Part shown: in pieces, positions 23,893-33,880 of the stretch
Layout of the letters: the number at the start of each line of letters is the position of its first letter
Numbering within the stretch: the stretch's first letter is position 1
Notes under the pieces: model-generated
Told to the model about the DNA's origin: nothing
The model's input: only the letters and a program-made list of their open reading frames with translations
Databases searched by the model: none
Origin: CG2-30-36-16 sp964372115
GTDB taxonomy: Bacteria; Bacteroidota; Ignavibacteria; Ignavibacteriales; Ignavibacteriaceae
Length of the DNA: 64,000 nucleotides
NCBI GenBank assembly: GCA_964372115.1
Contig: CAYJPN010000004.1
Location: forward strand, 161,411-225,410
Direction of reading: 5' to 3'
Position numbers and translations under genes: made by a program

Positions 23893-26713
23893 GGGGTACC
23901 TGTGTTATATATTTATCAAACAATTTTTTATTAAGTTCTGCAGACGATTTTATTTTATTTAATAATTCCGCAGTGTTGCTAAAGCCAGATTTAAATGCGA
24001 GCATTTTAAGTTTTTCTTCATTTTTGGGTATGGATGCTGATTGACTATTAAATATGTTTTGATTTAGAAAATTTAGGTTTCTAAAAAATCTGAATGTTTC
24101 GATCAAACCTGCCGATTCTCCTCTGCCGGTAAACTTGTCATTTACCAAATTTATCGATTTAATTATATTTTTTCCTCTGCATTTATTATATAAAGCAGGG
24201 TTGCAAAGTATAAAATATTGTATTAAAAATTCAACGTCAGCCAACCCGCCACGGCTTTTTTTTATGCTGAATGAATCTGAAAAAGATACTGTAACTTGAG
24301 GCTCCATTTTTTTTCGCATTTCAGCCATTTCATTTTTTATAACCGGGCACTTTTCTTTTTTAATTCTGTTTTTGATAATTTTTGTAAAGCTGACGAATGA
24401 TTTTTCGTCGCCTGAAATAAATGATAATTTTGTGAATGCCTGTAATTCCCATATTCGGGCTCGGTTTTCGAAATATTTTTTATACTCTTCTAAATCCCAC
24501 AATAATTGACTGCTTTTTCCCTCAGGTCTCAACCGGCAGTCTACATCCAAAGGTTTTAAGTTTTCATGAATATCAGCTAACAATTTATTAAAATGTTTTT
24601 CGAAACCTTCTCCCTGTACTAATTTATCAGCGACAAATATAAGATCGACATCGGAGTTAAAACTCATTTCTCCAGCACCCAGGCTGCCCAAAGCAGCAAC
24701 AAAAAAGTTGAATGGAAGTTTATGCTGTTCGGAAAAATTTATTAAACAATCAGTTATATGTTTGTAAATATATTTTTTCAAATATGCAGAGATAAATTCC
24801 GAATTAATTAAACCCGCTGCAAACTGCACTGACAAAATAAAAAGCAATTTATTTATTTTAAACGGCGCTACATATCGAAGTGATAATTTTTCGAACACTT
24901 TTTTTGTTATAAAAAAATCTCTCAGTTCATCATTCTCGGCAAAAAGATCTATTGCTTTCTGTGAATTTTCGCAGATATCAAGAAAAGTGTTAAGTAAAAA
25001 GTTATCGTTTAGTTGGGTATAAAACACCGAAGGCATCCCTACCGGTCTTATAACCCTTACGAAGTGCTGTAAAACCAGGTCTGGATTTATAGACTTAGAT
25101 AAATATTTTTCAATCTCCGGTTCAATGCTCAAAAAAGCATTTGATGTTTGAGTATCGAATGTTTTTTGTCCAAAAATACCTTTCCCTTCTCTCAAAAAAT
25201 CAAGGTTACGAGCGGCTTTTAACTTATCCGAAAAATTTATAGAGTCAATTAAGTTTGTTATTTCGCCGCTTCCTATTTGAATATTCATGATTGATGAAAA
25301 AATACTATGAACTTGATCACGGTGATAAGCCAAATCGTTCTTAAATTGTTCAGATGATTTATAACCGAGAGAAGAAGACAATTTTTCGAGCAGTTCACCA
25401 TCTGAAGGAATCGTGTGGGTTTGAGCGTCACTCATCAATTGCAGGTAGTGTTCAATACGACGGAATAATATGTATGCCGATTCAAAAATTATAGTCTCCT
25501 CACCCGACAATAATTTTGCTTCAAACAATTTTTCTATGGTTGTTAATGAATTACCGGAACGTAAAAGTTTGTTTTTCCCACCGTTTAACAACTGTAATGC
25601 CTGTATGCTGAATTCTATATCTCGAATACCACCTGGCACGAGTTTTATATTATCATCGCTTTTTAATTTTCGTTCAATATTAATTTTCATTTTTTTTATC
25701 TGCTCAACCGGTGAGGTAGAAACTGAAGCAGGGTAGATGAAGGGAGACAAATAATCAGAAAATTTATAGAATAATTTTTTACTCCCGGCAACAAACGAAG
25801 CTTTTATGAGCATCTGTCTTTCCCAATCCTCACCGCGGCTTTCATAATATGCAAGATAATTGGAAAGAGTACGTGCAAGGGGGGAGTTTCTGCCGTCGGG
25901 ACGCAGACGGAAATCCACACGGTACAAATAGCCGCTGCCGGTAATAGCGGTTGCCTGCTCGATAAATAAATACGCGGCTTCCACAACTATTTCGAAATAT
26001 TCTTTGTCTTTTATTTTTGTGTTTTTATCAAAAAATAAAATCAAATCAATATCCGAACTGTAATTTAACTCCCTGCCGCCAAGTTTTCCGAGAGCGACGA
26101 GGCAATATTGTCTTTTTATATTTTCAATTTTGTATTTATCCAATACTTCTTTATAACATAAAAAAAACAGTTCCGATGAAATTGCGCTTGCCAAAAAAGA
26201 TAACTCTTCGGTTATTTCTTTTAATCCCGCTGTTCCTGTCAAATCCTTTAACCCTATTCTAAGCATTTCTTTTTGCTTAAAATTTCGTAGTGAATTTATC
26301 TTTGAATTAAATGTTCTGTAAGCGGCAGTAACATTTTTTATCGAAGATGTATAAAATTCCTCAGAAAGCTCTATTTTGAGGCTTGATGGGTTTATAACAA
26401 AGAAAAAATATTCCGGGTGGCGGACGAGTATATCGGTTAAATAGTTACTGTTTACTGAAATCAGCACTAATATTTCCGCGTAATGTGGATACTTAACGGT
26501 ATCGTTAATTAATAACGATTTATCGAAAGAAGACGTAAGAATTCGCAAAAGGTTTGATTCGGCGCTCCGCGTAAAATAATAATCCGCAGTTACTGCTTCT
26601 ATTATTGAAATAAATTTTTCAAAAATATTCGGGTCAACGAAACCAGCCGCCCACTTCGCAAGTTGTACAATAAACTCGCCGGATAATTTTTTGTTTTTAC
26701 TTTCTAACCGCAT
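23885..26713 (-). CDS. glnE: Bifunctional glutamine synthetase adenylyltransferase / adenylyl-removing enzyme
   Basis: 942 residues, the usual GlnE length. Two nucleotidyltransferase domains are visible: the N-terminal one has ALGKLGGRELNYSSDIDLI (metal ligands Asp221 and Asp223), followed by YRVDFRLRPDGRNSPLA; the C-terminal one has GSLGAGEMSFNSDVDLIF near 680-690 and VDCRLRPEGKS. GlnE adds AMP to glutamine synthetase when nitrogen is plentiful and removes it when scarce, instructed by PII protein. Neither glnA nor glnB lies in this window. The upstream space of ~125 nt to the divergent lipoprotein gene should hold both promoters. Confidence 0.94.
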   Translation of the reverse strand: MRLESKNKKLSGEFIVQLAKWAAGFVDPNIFEKFISIIEAVTADYYFTRSAESNLLRILTSSFDKSLLINDTVKYPHYAEILVLISVNSNYLTDILVRHPEYFFFVINPSSLKIELSEEFYTSSIKNVTAAYRTFNSKINSLRNFKQKEMLRIGLKDLTGTAGLKEITEELSFLASAISSELFFLCYKEVLDKYKIENIKRQYCLVALGKLGGRELNYSSDIDLILFFDKNTKIKDKEYFEIVVEAAYLFIEQATAITGSGYLYRVDFRLRPDGRNSPLARTLSNYLAYYESRGEDWERQMLIKASFVAGSKKLFYKFSDYLSPFIYPASVSTSPVEQIKKMKINIERKLKSDDNIKLVPGGIRDIEFSIQALQLLNGGKNKLLRSGNSLTTIEKLFEAKLLSGEETIIFESAYILFRRIEHYLQLMSDAQTHTIPSDGELLEKLSSSLGYKSSEQFKNDLAYHRDQVHSIFSSIMNIQIGSGEITNLIDSINFSDKLKAARNLDFLREGKGIFGQKTFDTQTSNAFLSIEPEIEKYLSKSINPDLVLQHFVRVIRPVGMPSVFYTQLNDNFLLNTFLDICENSQKAIDLFAENDELRDFFITKKVFEKLSLRYVAPFKINKLLFILSVQFAAGLINSEFISAYLKKYIYKHITDCLINFSEQHKLPFNFFVAALGSLGAGEMSFNSDVDLIFVADKLVQGEGFEKHFNKLLADIHENLKPLDVDCRLRPEGKSSQLLWDLEEYKKYFENRARIWELQAFTKLSFISGDEKSFVSFTKIIKNRIKKEKCPVIKNEMAEMRKKMEPQVTVSFSDSFSIKKSRGGLADVEFLIQYFILCNPALYNKCRGKNIIKSINLVNDKFTGRGESAGLIETFRFFRNLNFLNQNIFNSQSASIPKNEEKLKMLAFKSGFSNTAELLNKIKSSAELNKKLFDKYITQVPRG

Positions 26714-26838
26714 ATTGTCATGCTATTTTGCTGTCAATCACGTAATTATGAAAAAAATGAAATCCAAGATAAAAAATAAGTTTTATTCAAAAAAAAAAAT
26801 TATATTGCGTTATACATAAACAATCATCAAAAAAAACT

Positions 26839-27279
26839 ATGCGGATAAAATTTCTGATCGTCGTAATGCCTGCTTTTTTGGCATTTTCATGTTGCACTGA
26901 TTCTACATTAAAAAATCAGAACGAAAATGTTAAACAGCCTGTGGTATCTTCACCACAAACTGTAGCAATTAATAAATCAATTGTGAAAATTAAAGTTAAG
27001 AAAATTGATAAAAAAGAAAATGATTTATTCTTTTTAACCGGTTCAGTTCTATCTGTTGAAGAAGATTCCGCCTATCCGAGTATTGCAGTTTTAGGCCAAG
27101 ATTATGTATTAAAACCGGCGTACGTGCTTGATGAAGATAATCAACTGGTAAAAGACAATATTAAAAACACCGGACTGCTTTCACTCGCAAATTTGGATGA
27201 AGGTAGCGAATTTAAAGCCGTAATTTCTTTCAGCACCGAAAACGGTTGGCTTATTTATGAAGTAATAAAGGAAGACTAA
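26839..27279 (+). CDS. Small lipoprotein of unknown function
   Basis: 146 residues. The N-terminus MRIKFLIVVMPAFLAFSCC is a lipoprotein signal with the modified Cys at 18 or 19. The mature part is a short Ser/Asn-rich linker followed by a beta-rich domain (KIKVKKIDKKENDLFFLTGSV onward, residues 50-146) with no recognised family. The next gene starts one base after its stop, so it is translated together with the large Asp-box protein and may assist its export or surface retention (inference). Confidence 0.65.
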   Translation: MRIKFLIVVMPAFLAFSCCTDSTLKNQNENVKQPVVSSPQTVAINKSIVKIKVKKIDKKENDLFFLTGSVLSVEEDSAYPSIAVLGQDYVLKPAYVLDEDNQLVKDNIKNTGLLSLANLDEGSEFKAVISFSTENGWLIYEVIKED

Positions 27280-27280
27280 G

Positions 27281-30200
27281 ATGAAAAAATATTTATTATT
27301 CTCAGCCTTAACCGCAGCAATTGTTTTTGCAGCGTACACTCTTTATCTATTGAACAGTCCGAAACTTTTAACAAATGCAGACTATATTAACTGGAAGATT
27401 GAAAAGAAAAAAAATGCAAAACCAACTTACGGCAACCCGGATGAGGCGATGAAATGGTTTTATGAGCAGCGCGCGTATCCTGATGGCAAAATTCCGGAGA
27501 ATTGGCGCGAGGAAGCTCTCGAACATATAAAGAAAAATAACATCAGTCAGCAAAAAGGGGGTCTTGAAAGTTTAAGCTGGACTCAAGTTGGTCCGGGCAA
27601 TATCGGTGGACGGATTCGTTCCATTGTTGTTCACCCTACTGATCCGAATATAATTTACATCGGTTCGGTTTCCGGCGGTGTTTGGAAAACCACCAACGGC
27701 GGGGGTGAATGGACACCATTGAAGGACGCAATGGAAAATCTTGCAGTTTGTTCAATGGTTATGGATCCGACTAATTCGAACATCATTTATGCCGGAACAG
27801 GCGAAGGATATTTTAATTACGACCAGCAGAGAGGTGAAGGGATATTTAAAACTACTGACGGGGGCGCTTCATGGTTGCAACTTGCATCAACAAAAAATTC
27901 AAGCTTTTATTTTGTTAATAAGTTAATGATAGACAACTCAACAAATATTTTATACTCAGGCACACGAAAGGGTTTGTACAAATCTATTGATGGCGGTACA
28001 ACATTTACTGCTATATTAACCGGCACCGGCGGCAGTGATGTCCATTGTACTGATGTTGAAATAGCTTATACATCGCCCGCAACTATCTTTGCTTCCTTCG
28101 GGCTTTTTAATGATGCTACAATTTGGAGGAGCACCGATGGCGGGAGTACTTTCTCGGCTAATTTTTCGCAAGCCGGGCACGGACGAATTGAAATGGCAGT
28201 CTCTTCTTCTAACCCGCAGGTTGCCTATGCGGCTTTTAATGATCTGGCTACAAGCGGTGTAAGTTTGATGATAAAAACTACCAATCGAGGCGCTAGCTGG
28301 AGTTCATTCACACCTCCCGGACCTTCTTACGCCGGGGCTACAAATTATGCGGGAACACAGGCTTGGTACGATAATATTTTGAGTGTCGATCCATCAAATG
28401 CAAATATCTTATATGCAGGCGGAATAGATTTTTGGAAATCAACAAACGGCGGTACAAGCTGGACTCAAAAAACAAATTGGTATCAATATACCGGCGCTCC
28501 GCAATATGTGCATGCCGATCATCATGCAATTGCTTTCGCGCCATCCAATGCCAACCTTATGTTTCTCGGAACAGACGGTGGTATTTACGCTTCTACAAAT
28601 AACGGTGAAAACTGGACTTCAAAAAATAATAACCTTACTATTACCCAGTTTTATTACGGTGCGATAGGACCGAACGGCGATAAATACTTTGGCGGAACTC
28701 AGGATAACGGTACGTTAAAAAACAACAGCGGGTCTACATGGGGAGAAATTCTCGGTGGTGACGGTGGCGCAACCGAAGTTGATTTTAACAACGCCAATAA
28801 TATTTATATGGAGTATGTTAACCTTGCCTTATTCAAGTCTACCGATGGCGGGGCAAACTTTTTCAGTTCGATGACCGGGATTCCAAAAGGACCTAATTTC
28901 TATGACGGGACGACGGATAGAACATTATTTATATCCCCATTCGCAATGGATCCAAATGACCCGCTAAAACTTGTTGCCGGCACATACCGTGTTTATAGAA
29001 CAATAAACGGCGCAAATAATTGGAGTACAATTAGCGGCGATTTAACAGGTGATGGCAGTGGAAGCAGCGGAGCTACAATATCAGCGCTTGAGGTAGCTAA
29101 AGGAAATTCAAATATAATTTATGCCGCAACCTCTAATGGAAGAGTGCAAGTTACAACCGATGCGGGCGGAACATGGAATTTAAGAAACAGCGGATTGCCG
29201 ACTGCATATATCACAAAAGTAAAAACTGATCCTAATAACCCTGCAACGGCATTTGTTTCGTTTTCGGGATTTACAGCAGGACAGAAGATATTTAAAACCA
29301 CAAACTACGGTCAAAGCTGGAGTAACATTACCGGTAATCTTCCAAACCTGCCTGCAAATAGTCTGTTTGTAAGTCCAGCAGATGTAAATAACATTTACGT
29401 AGGAACTGACCTTGGTTTGTTTGTAACAACAAATAATGGCAGCTCCTGGGTAAAGGATACAAATCTCCCAAATGTAAATATTATGGATCTCGATTTTCGC
29501 GCATCGGACAATAAGTTAGTTGCAGCCACACACGGCAGAAGCATGTACGCAGCAACAATCGGTGGTAGTTCTGTAACCACTGTTGATATTATTTATGATG
29601 ACGGATCGCCGTACGGCGGTTATTACTGGCAGAATGCGAATCAGGCATCCGCAAATAGAATTACACCTACTTTGAGTAACGCCAAAGTAATTAAGATGTC
29701 CATCTACATAAATGGAGTAAACAGCGGTAGTGCAACTTATACTCCGATTGTTCTTGGAAACAACGGCGGTCAGCCCGGAAATGATCTTGCGGTGATTCCA
29801 AAAAAAACAGCCGCATCATATCCAGGATGGGATGAAACTGATATAACTTCGTACAACATTATGGTTAATGGCGATTTTTATGTGGGACTGAAGTATGACG
29901 GAATCAATCAGCCAACATATGGTTACGATCAAAGCAACAACGGAAGGGCGTGGGATTACAATGGCACGAGCTGGTCACTTTGGAGTGAAACATATTTTAT
30001 GCGCGCAACAATTCAAACAATTACATCTGTGGTGGAAATTGATACCCGTGTGCCGGAAACTTTTTATGTGTCGCAAAATTATCCGAACCCATTTAATCCA
30101 TCAACCACCGTAAGATATTCTCTGCCAAATGGTGAAAATGTATCAGTTAACATTTTTGATATTACAGGGAAACGGGTAACACAGCTTGTAAATAATTTTC

Positions 30201-30334
30201 AGGCAGCCGGAACTTATAGTGTTTCCTGGAATGGGAAAAATGATTTTGGCATTGACGCTGCCAGTGGAACATATATAATTTCGGTGCGAGCTGGTAATTT
30301 TTCACAAAACAAAAAGATGGTTTTGTTGCGCTGA
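27281..30334 (+). CDS. Secreted Asp-box/sortilin-like beta-propeller protein with type IX sorting domain
   Basis: 1017 residues with an N-terminal signal or anchor (about 1-25). From ~95 to ~760 it contains many Asp-box motifs of the form TTNGGGEW, TTDGGASW, STDGGSTF, STNGGTSW, TTDAGGTW, TTNNGSSW, each on a propeller blade as in sortilin/VPS10 and sialidase folds. A middle beta domain (about 770-910) follows. The last ~90 residues (QNYPNPFNPSTTVRYSLPN ... SGTYIISVRAG ... KKMVLLR) form the type A sorting domain that directs export through the type IX system. Predicted cell-surface or released protein of unknown ligand; sialidase catalytic residues were not evident. Confidence 0.9.
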   Translation: MKKYLLFSALTAAIVFAAYTLYLLNSPKLLTNADYINWKIEKKKNAKPTYGNPDEAMKWFYEQRAYPDGKIPENWREEALEHIKKNNISQQKGGLESLSWTQVGPGNIGGRIRSIVVHPTDPNIIYIGSVSGGVWKTTNGGGEWTPLKDAMENLAVCSMVMDPTNSNIIYAGTGEGYFNYDQQRGEGIFKTTDGGASWLQLASTKNSSFYFVNKLMIDNSTNILYSGTRKGLYKSIDGGTTFTAILTGTGGSDVHCTDVEIAYTSPATIFASFGLFNDATIWRSTDGGSTFSANFSQAGHGRIEMAVSSSNPQVAYAAFNDLATSGVSLMIKTTNRGASWSSFTPPGPSYAGATNYAGTQAWYDNILSVDPSNANILYAGGIDFWKSTNGGTSWTQKTNWYQYTGAPQYVHADHHAIAFAPSNANLMFLGTDGGIYASTNNGENWTSKNNNLTITQFYYGAIGPNGDKYFGGTQDNGTLKNNSGSTWGEILGGDGGATEVDFNNANNIYMEYVNLALFKSTDGGANFFSSMTGIPKGPNFYDGTTDRTLFISPFAMDPNDPLKLVAGTYRVYRTINGANNWSTISGDLTGDGSGSSGATISALEVAKGNSNIIYAATSNGRVQVTTDAGGTWNLRNSGLPTAYITKVKTDPNNPATAFVSFSGFTAGQKIFKTTNYGQSWSNITGNLPNLPANSLFVSPADVNNIYVGTDLGLFVTTNNGSSWVKDTNLPNVNIMDLDFRASDNKLVAATHGRSMYAATIGGSSVTTVDIIYDDGSPYGGYYWQNANQASANRITPTLSNAKVIKMSIYINGVNSGSATYTPIVLGNNGGQPGNDLAVIPKKTAASYPGWDETDITSYNIMVNGDFYVGLKYDGINQPTYGYDQSNNGRAWDYNGTSWSLWSETYFMRATIQTITSVVEIDTRVPETFYVSQNYPNPFNPSTTVRYSLPNGENVSVNIFDITGKRVTQLVNNFQAAGTYSVSWNGKNDFGIDAASGTYIISVRAGNFSQNKKMVLLR

Positions 30335-30353
30335 TAAAACATAAAGTATTTTT

Positions 30354-30384
30354 AAGGCTGTCACTTAAGGCAGCCTTTTTTTTT
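30354..30384 (+). terminator. Rho-independent terminator after the Asp-box protein gene
   Basis: AAGGCTG (30354-30360) pairs with CAGCCTT (30371-30377), loop of 10 nt, followed by seven T residues. Confidence 0.85.
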
Positions 30385-30631
30385 CAAAACTATGTTCTGT
30401 TAAAGTGAGTGTGAATTTATATTGTTATTAAGAATTTTCTTTACAGAATGGCAAGGCACTTGTTAAAAAGACACCGGGAAGATGGGTGAATAAAAGTGAA
30501 TGGCTGAATTCAGTGATGTAATCATTCCCCCGTGATTAGAAACTTTTTATTATGCTTTGTCAGATTATTAAATAGTAGCAGAAGATTAGAAAAATTATAA
30601 TGCTCCAATGTATTACTGTTATTTTTATCAT
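30385..30631. other. Noncoding stretch with a short ORF fragment
   Basis: No full gene. A 29-codon open piece at 30432-30521 (plus strand) reads NGKALVKKTPGRWVNKSEW before its stop, without a good start codon and preceded by TAA in frame. Its composition looks protein-like, so it may be the tail of a lost gene, but I recognise no family. A TGGCA-N6-TTGTT stretch at 30449-30464 was considered as a sigma-54 site and not accepted. Confidence 0.35.
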
Positions 30632-30657
30632 AAAAAAAGCCGCACTTTAGGCGGCTT
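30632..30657 (-). terminator. Terminator of the minus-strand FadL-like unit
   Basis: AAGCCGC (30637-30643) pairs with GCGGCTT (30651-30657); on the minus strand the stem is followed by TTTTTTTAT. Confidence 0.88.
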
Positions 30658-30687
30658 ATAAATTTCATCATAATATGAGAATAGATT

Positions 30688-32118
30688 TTAAAATCTATAA
30701 GTTACTGTCATCATTATATTATCAAGTGTAATTTCTTGAAATGTACGCGAAACATTTGAACCGTAATTATCGCCGAAATCATTCCACCAGCCGTGAACAT
30801 AACTTAAATCGATGCCCACTGTTTCATCGGTAAGAAACCCGATACCACCTGTTATATATTTTTTATCATACTCCGAGGCATCTCCCTGGTAAGCCGAAGG
30901 CTGAACAAAATAGCCGGTACGTAAACGCAATCCGATGTTCGGAATGGTGTACTCAACACCAACATTATAATTAACTACAGCTCGTAAAAAGTCTTTCACG
31001 TCTTTATTGATACCCTCAATATATTGAGATGTTAAGCCATTGCTGGCGCCGCTGAAATTAATTTGTTTGTAATCGACAAGGGTTACTTGCGCGCTCGCGA
31101 CAATTCCTTTTATGCTATATGATAAACCCGCGCCAAGTTCAAATGGTGTGGTTATATCGTATTCAACATTATCGCTGTATTTATTTCCATCAAGATAGTA
31201 GACTGACCCGGTACCGAATTCGCTTCTACCGGATACATCGAATTTTTCTTTTATGGTGAATGATTTTGGGAACTGTATAGTTGCTCCGAATCTGAAATTG
31301 TTTCTCATCTGATAAAGGATTCCAACTTTTGCATCCCAACCGGAAATGTCCCAATTTATTATTCTGTTTAAATAGAATGTGCGGAAATCTTCCGTCCCCG
31401 CTGTACCGGGATCGGTTTTCCCCTGGTAAATATTTTTCGAATCGTCTTCGTAAAATTCATTATTCCAGGTATAGCTTCCGGTGTTAATATTTAAGTTAGC
31501 GCCAACGAAAAGATTCGGAGATACTTCAACGGCGCCCGAAAACGTCCAATTATTTAGGGTTCCGGATGAAAGAATATTACCGCTCTGATTCAAATTCCCG
31601 TTAATTGGCGTATTGTTATTAACATCGGTCAAATAAAGATCGAACGGGATGTCGGTGTTCAAAAAGTCCTGAATCAAGGAATTGGACCCGCTGTTAAATC
31701 CATCAAACTTAAGCGCGCCGGTAAAATCTTTTGTTGTGTGATACGACATTCCAAAAACAAGGCTGCCCCGCATAGTCGGGAAAGGAAATGCAAAACTAAT
31801 TCTGTCCAATTTTGTGGAGCTATTTGAATAAGTTGTATTGTTTCCCATGAATGTGGTTTTATTGTTAAAGTTCGAGTAATCTAATCCACCGGACAATTCG
31901 AGTCGCTTTAATAAACCCATACCAGCAGGATTAAAATACATTGCCGAAGCGTCATCACTCAATGCAATGTAACTGTTGCCCATACCGAGAGCCCTTGCAT
32001 TTGGCGAAAGACCAGGATATGCAAGTCTTAACGCATCATTAATACCCTGTGCAAACACGCTTGCAGATAGTGTGATGAATAGGATGAAAAATGTTGCTGC
32101 AATCCTATATCGTTTCAT
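30688..32118 (-). CDS. Outer-membrane protein of the OmpP1/FadL/TodX family
   Basis: 476 residues; signal peptide ending SASVFA before QGINDALRLA. The N-terminal region ARALGMGNSYIALSDDASAMYFNPAGMG is the family hatch signature, and the remainder is barrel strands ending in MMTVTYRF with a C-terminal Phe. FadL proteins pass hydrophobic compounds across the outer membrane, and a branch of this family (PorV-like) acts in type IX secretion; this one could be either, since the NPAG motif is common to both. The ATG overlaps the stop of the upstream lipoprotein by one base, so the three minus-strand genes 33715-30688 form one unit. Confidence 0.82.
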   Translation of the reverse strand: MKRYRIAATFFILFITLSASVFAQGINDALRLAYPGLSPNARALGMGNSYIALSDDASAMYFNPAGMGLLKRLELSGGLDYSNFNNKTTFMGNNTTYSNSSTKLDRISFAFPFPTMRGSLVFGMSYHTTKDFTGALKFDGFNSGSNSLIQDFLNTDIPFDLYLTDVNNNTPINGNLNQSGNILSSGTLNNWTFSGAVEVSPNLFVGANLNINTGSYTWNNEFYEDDSKNIYQGKTDPGTAGTEDFRTFYLNRIINWDISGWDAKVGILYQMRNNFRFGATIQFPKSFTIKEKFDVSGRSEFGTGSVYYLDGNKYSDNVEYDITTPFELGAGLSYSIKGIVASAQVTLVDYKQINFSGASNGLTSQYIEGINKDVKDFLRAVVNYNVGVEYTIPNIGLRLRTGYFVQPSAYQGDASEYDKKYITGGIGFLTDETVGIDLSYVHGWWNDFGDNYGSNVSRTFQEITLDNIMMTVTYRF

Positions 32119-32612
32119 TATTTTCTTCCTCCGCCATTTCTTGAACCGTCACTATTGCGGGCTTTTTTTTCGGTGCTCCCGGAACTCGGACGGGTAGTTG
32201 ATGTATTATTATTTGTCGAAGTATCATTTTTTTCCACGGTTGTTCTCCGGTCAGTATCTGTAGAACCCGAACTGCCGGTACTTCCTCCCGTTCCAATTGA
32301 TACTGGATCGGTTACTAAAATTGGCTGTCTGCCGCTGTCCGGGTTCCTGCCACCGGCAGGATTTCTAACACTTGTCCGGTCATGTTTTATCCGCTCTTTC
32401 GTCTCAGAAGGGACATAAGTATTATAAACCTGCGCCACATCAACCCACCATGGATATTCGTAGTATGTTACATAATAATCGTTATCGTAATAATAATTAT
32501 TTGTCTCATAGTTATCGGGCATTGGAGATTCGGGCGTCCATATAACAGTATAGCAACCCTGCATAAAAAATAATACTATAAACACTGCTGGAATTAAAAT
32601 ATACTTTTTCAT
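32118..32612 (-). CDS. Low-complexity lipoprotein, Tyr-rich then Ser/Thr/Gly-rich
   Basis: 164 residues; lipobox FMQGC with Cys20. Residues ~36-60 are packed with Tyr, Asn and Asp (NNYYYDNDYYVTYYEYPWW), followed by a basic segment and a Ser/Thr/Gly/Asn-rich tail ending in RNGGGRK. No known domain. It begins 5 nt after the stop of a larger lipoprotein of the same design and overlaps the FadL-like gene, so all three are probably made together and located at the outer membrane. A structural or spacer role at the surface is plausible; nothing more can be supported. Confidence 0.7.
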   Translation of the reverse strand: MKKYILIPAVFIVLFFMQGCYTVIWTPESPMPDNYETNNYYYDNDYYVTYYEYPWWVDVAQVYNTYVPSETKERIKHDRTSVRNPAGGRNPDSGRQPILVTDPVSIGTGGSTGSSGSTDTDRRTTVEKNDTSTNNNTSTTRPSSGSTEKKARNSDGSRNGGGRK

Positions 32613-32617
32613 TTTTG

Positions 32618-33715
32618 TTACCTTCTTCTATCATTTCCACTACTTCTCGAACCACTGCTTGATCTTCCCGATGAAGATGAACTTCTTTGAGGAGGGGCAG
32701 AACTTCTTGGTGGCGAATAACTCCGTTGCGGCGGACTATAACTCCTCGGGGTGCTTTCTGTCCGTTTTGGCGGTGTGTACTTTGGAGAATTACTATTACT
32801 TTTTCTTCCATTATAAGTGTTGCCATTTTCATTTCTACCGCTGCGGTTTTCTCTTTTTACTTTAGGCGACTCACTTCTTTTTCGTTCATTACCGGTATTT
32901 TGCTTAATATCTTTTCTATTTTCATTAGGATTGCTGCTTCTTTTATCGCGCGAAACAGAGTTCCTATCTTCCAAGTTTTTGGTGCGGGAATTTTTTCGCA
33001 GATCATTTATAATTTCCTGACGCGTGGTTCTATCATTACGATTTGTTATTCCATCATTACTTCTTCCGGTTCGTGCGCCGGTATTATCGCGGGTAAGTGT
33101 TCTGCCGGTTACATCTGTGTTTCTACCATCGGTTTTGTTCAAACCATCTCTTCCACCACTTCGGGTTACTATTCCACGACCGCCGCCATTACCTCTTAGC
33201 CCGTCATTGTTTCTAACTCTATAACCATTATTCGATCGTGTTTTATAAACATTTCCATCATAAGCCCAATTGCTTCCGTAATATCCATAATTGTATCCGG
33301 GGTAATAACCCGACCACCAATTATAATGGTACGAATAATAAGGAGAATACCAGGGATTATAACACCAAGCCCAGTAATTAAATGGATCACAGCAATAAGA
33401 ATCATAATAATAAGAACCGAAATAGGCTCCAATGCTTACTGAAGGATAATAGCTCCAGAAATATCTTCTGTATGATGGAAAAACAGGGTCGTAACTATCA
33501 TAATATACGTTAACATCCTGATTATCATTTTCATCATAATATTCGGTATCTGTGTCGCTATAATTATCTGTCGTGTCATATTCGTCATCATAATTATAGG
33601 ATTGCTGTCTTTCATAAACTACTCTTTCTCTTACCGCTAATTGTGTGTAACATCCGCCAAAAAGAAAGAAAGCTGCAAGAAGCATTAAACCAAATAAGTA
33701 TTTATAATTTTTCAT
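32618..33715 (-). CDS. Low-complexity lipoprotein with Tyr/Trp-rich and Arg/Ser/Asn-rich halves
   Basis: 365 residues; lipobox LFGGC with Cys22. Residues ~35-160 are exceptionally aromatic (YWAWCYNPWYSPYYSYHYNW). Residues ~160-365 are disordered, rich in Arg, Asn, Ser and Gly, with Pro-Ser repeats such as SYSPPQRSYSPPRSS near the end and a DRRR terminus. The aromatic half and the basic disordered half together resemble sticky or phase-separating sequences. First gene of the lipoprotein-lipoprotein-FadL unit. Overlapping long open frames on the opposite strand are by-products of the biased codons. Confidence 0.72.
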   Translation of the reverse strand: MKNYKYLFGLMLLAAFFLFGGCYTQLAVRERVVYERQQSYNYDDEYDTTDNYSDTDTEYYDENDNQDVNVYYDSYDPVFPSYRRYFWSYYPSVSIGAYFGSYYYDSYCCDPFNYWAWCYNPWYSPYYSYHYNWWSGYYPGYNYGYYGSNWAYDGNVYKTRSNNGYRVRNNDGLRGNGGGRGIVTRSGGRDGLNKTDGRNTDVTGRTLTRDNTGARTGRSNDGITNRNDRTTRQEIINDLRKNSRTKNLEDRNSVSRDKRSSNPNENRKDIKQNTGNERKRSESPKVKRENRSGRNENGNTYNGRKSNSNSPKYTPPKRTESTPRSYSPPQRSYSPPRSSAPPQRSSSSSGRSSSGSRSSGNDRRR

Positions 33716-33880
33716 TGCAAAGCCTCCAGTAATAAAATCAATTAAACTGAATAAATATGGGCAAATATTAAGCCGGATTAAAGGGGCAAAGTTATCCTCT
33801 TTATGAAGGGAAATTGGACTCGCAGTGTTAGTTATGTATAATTAAGTAAACAATTTTGTATTCAATAAGCTACACTAATA

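Noticed and set aside
30449..30464. TGGCAAGGCACTTGTT as a sigma-54 promoter
   Set aside because: The -12 element has GT in place of the invariant GC and no plus-strand gene follows.
32687..33199. 170-codon open frame on the plus strand
   Set aside because: Antisense to the low-complexity lipoprotein; produced by its biased codon use and with no ribosome-binding site or family.
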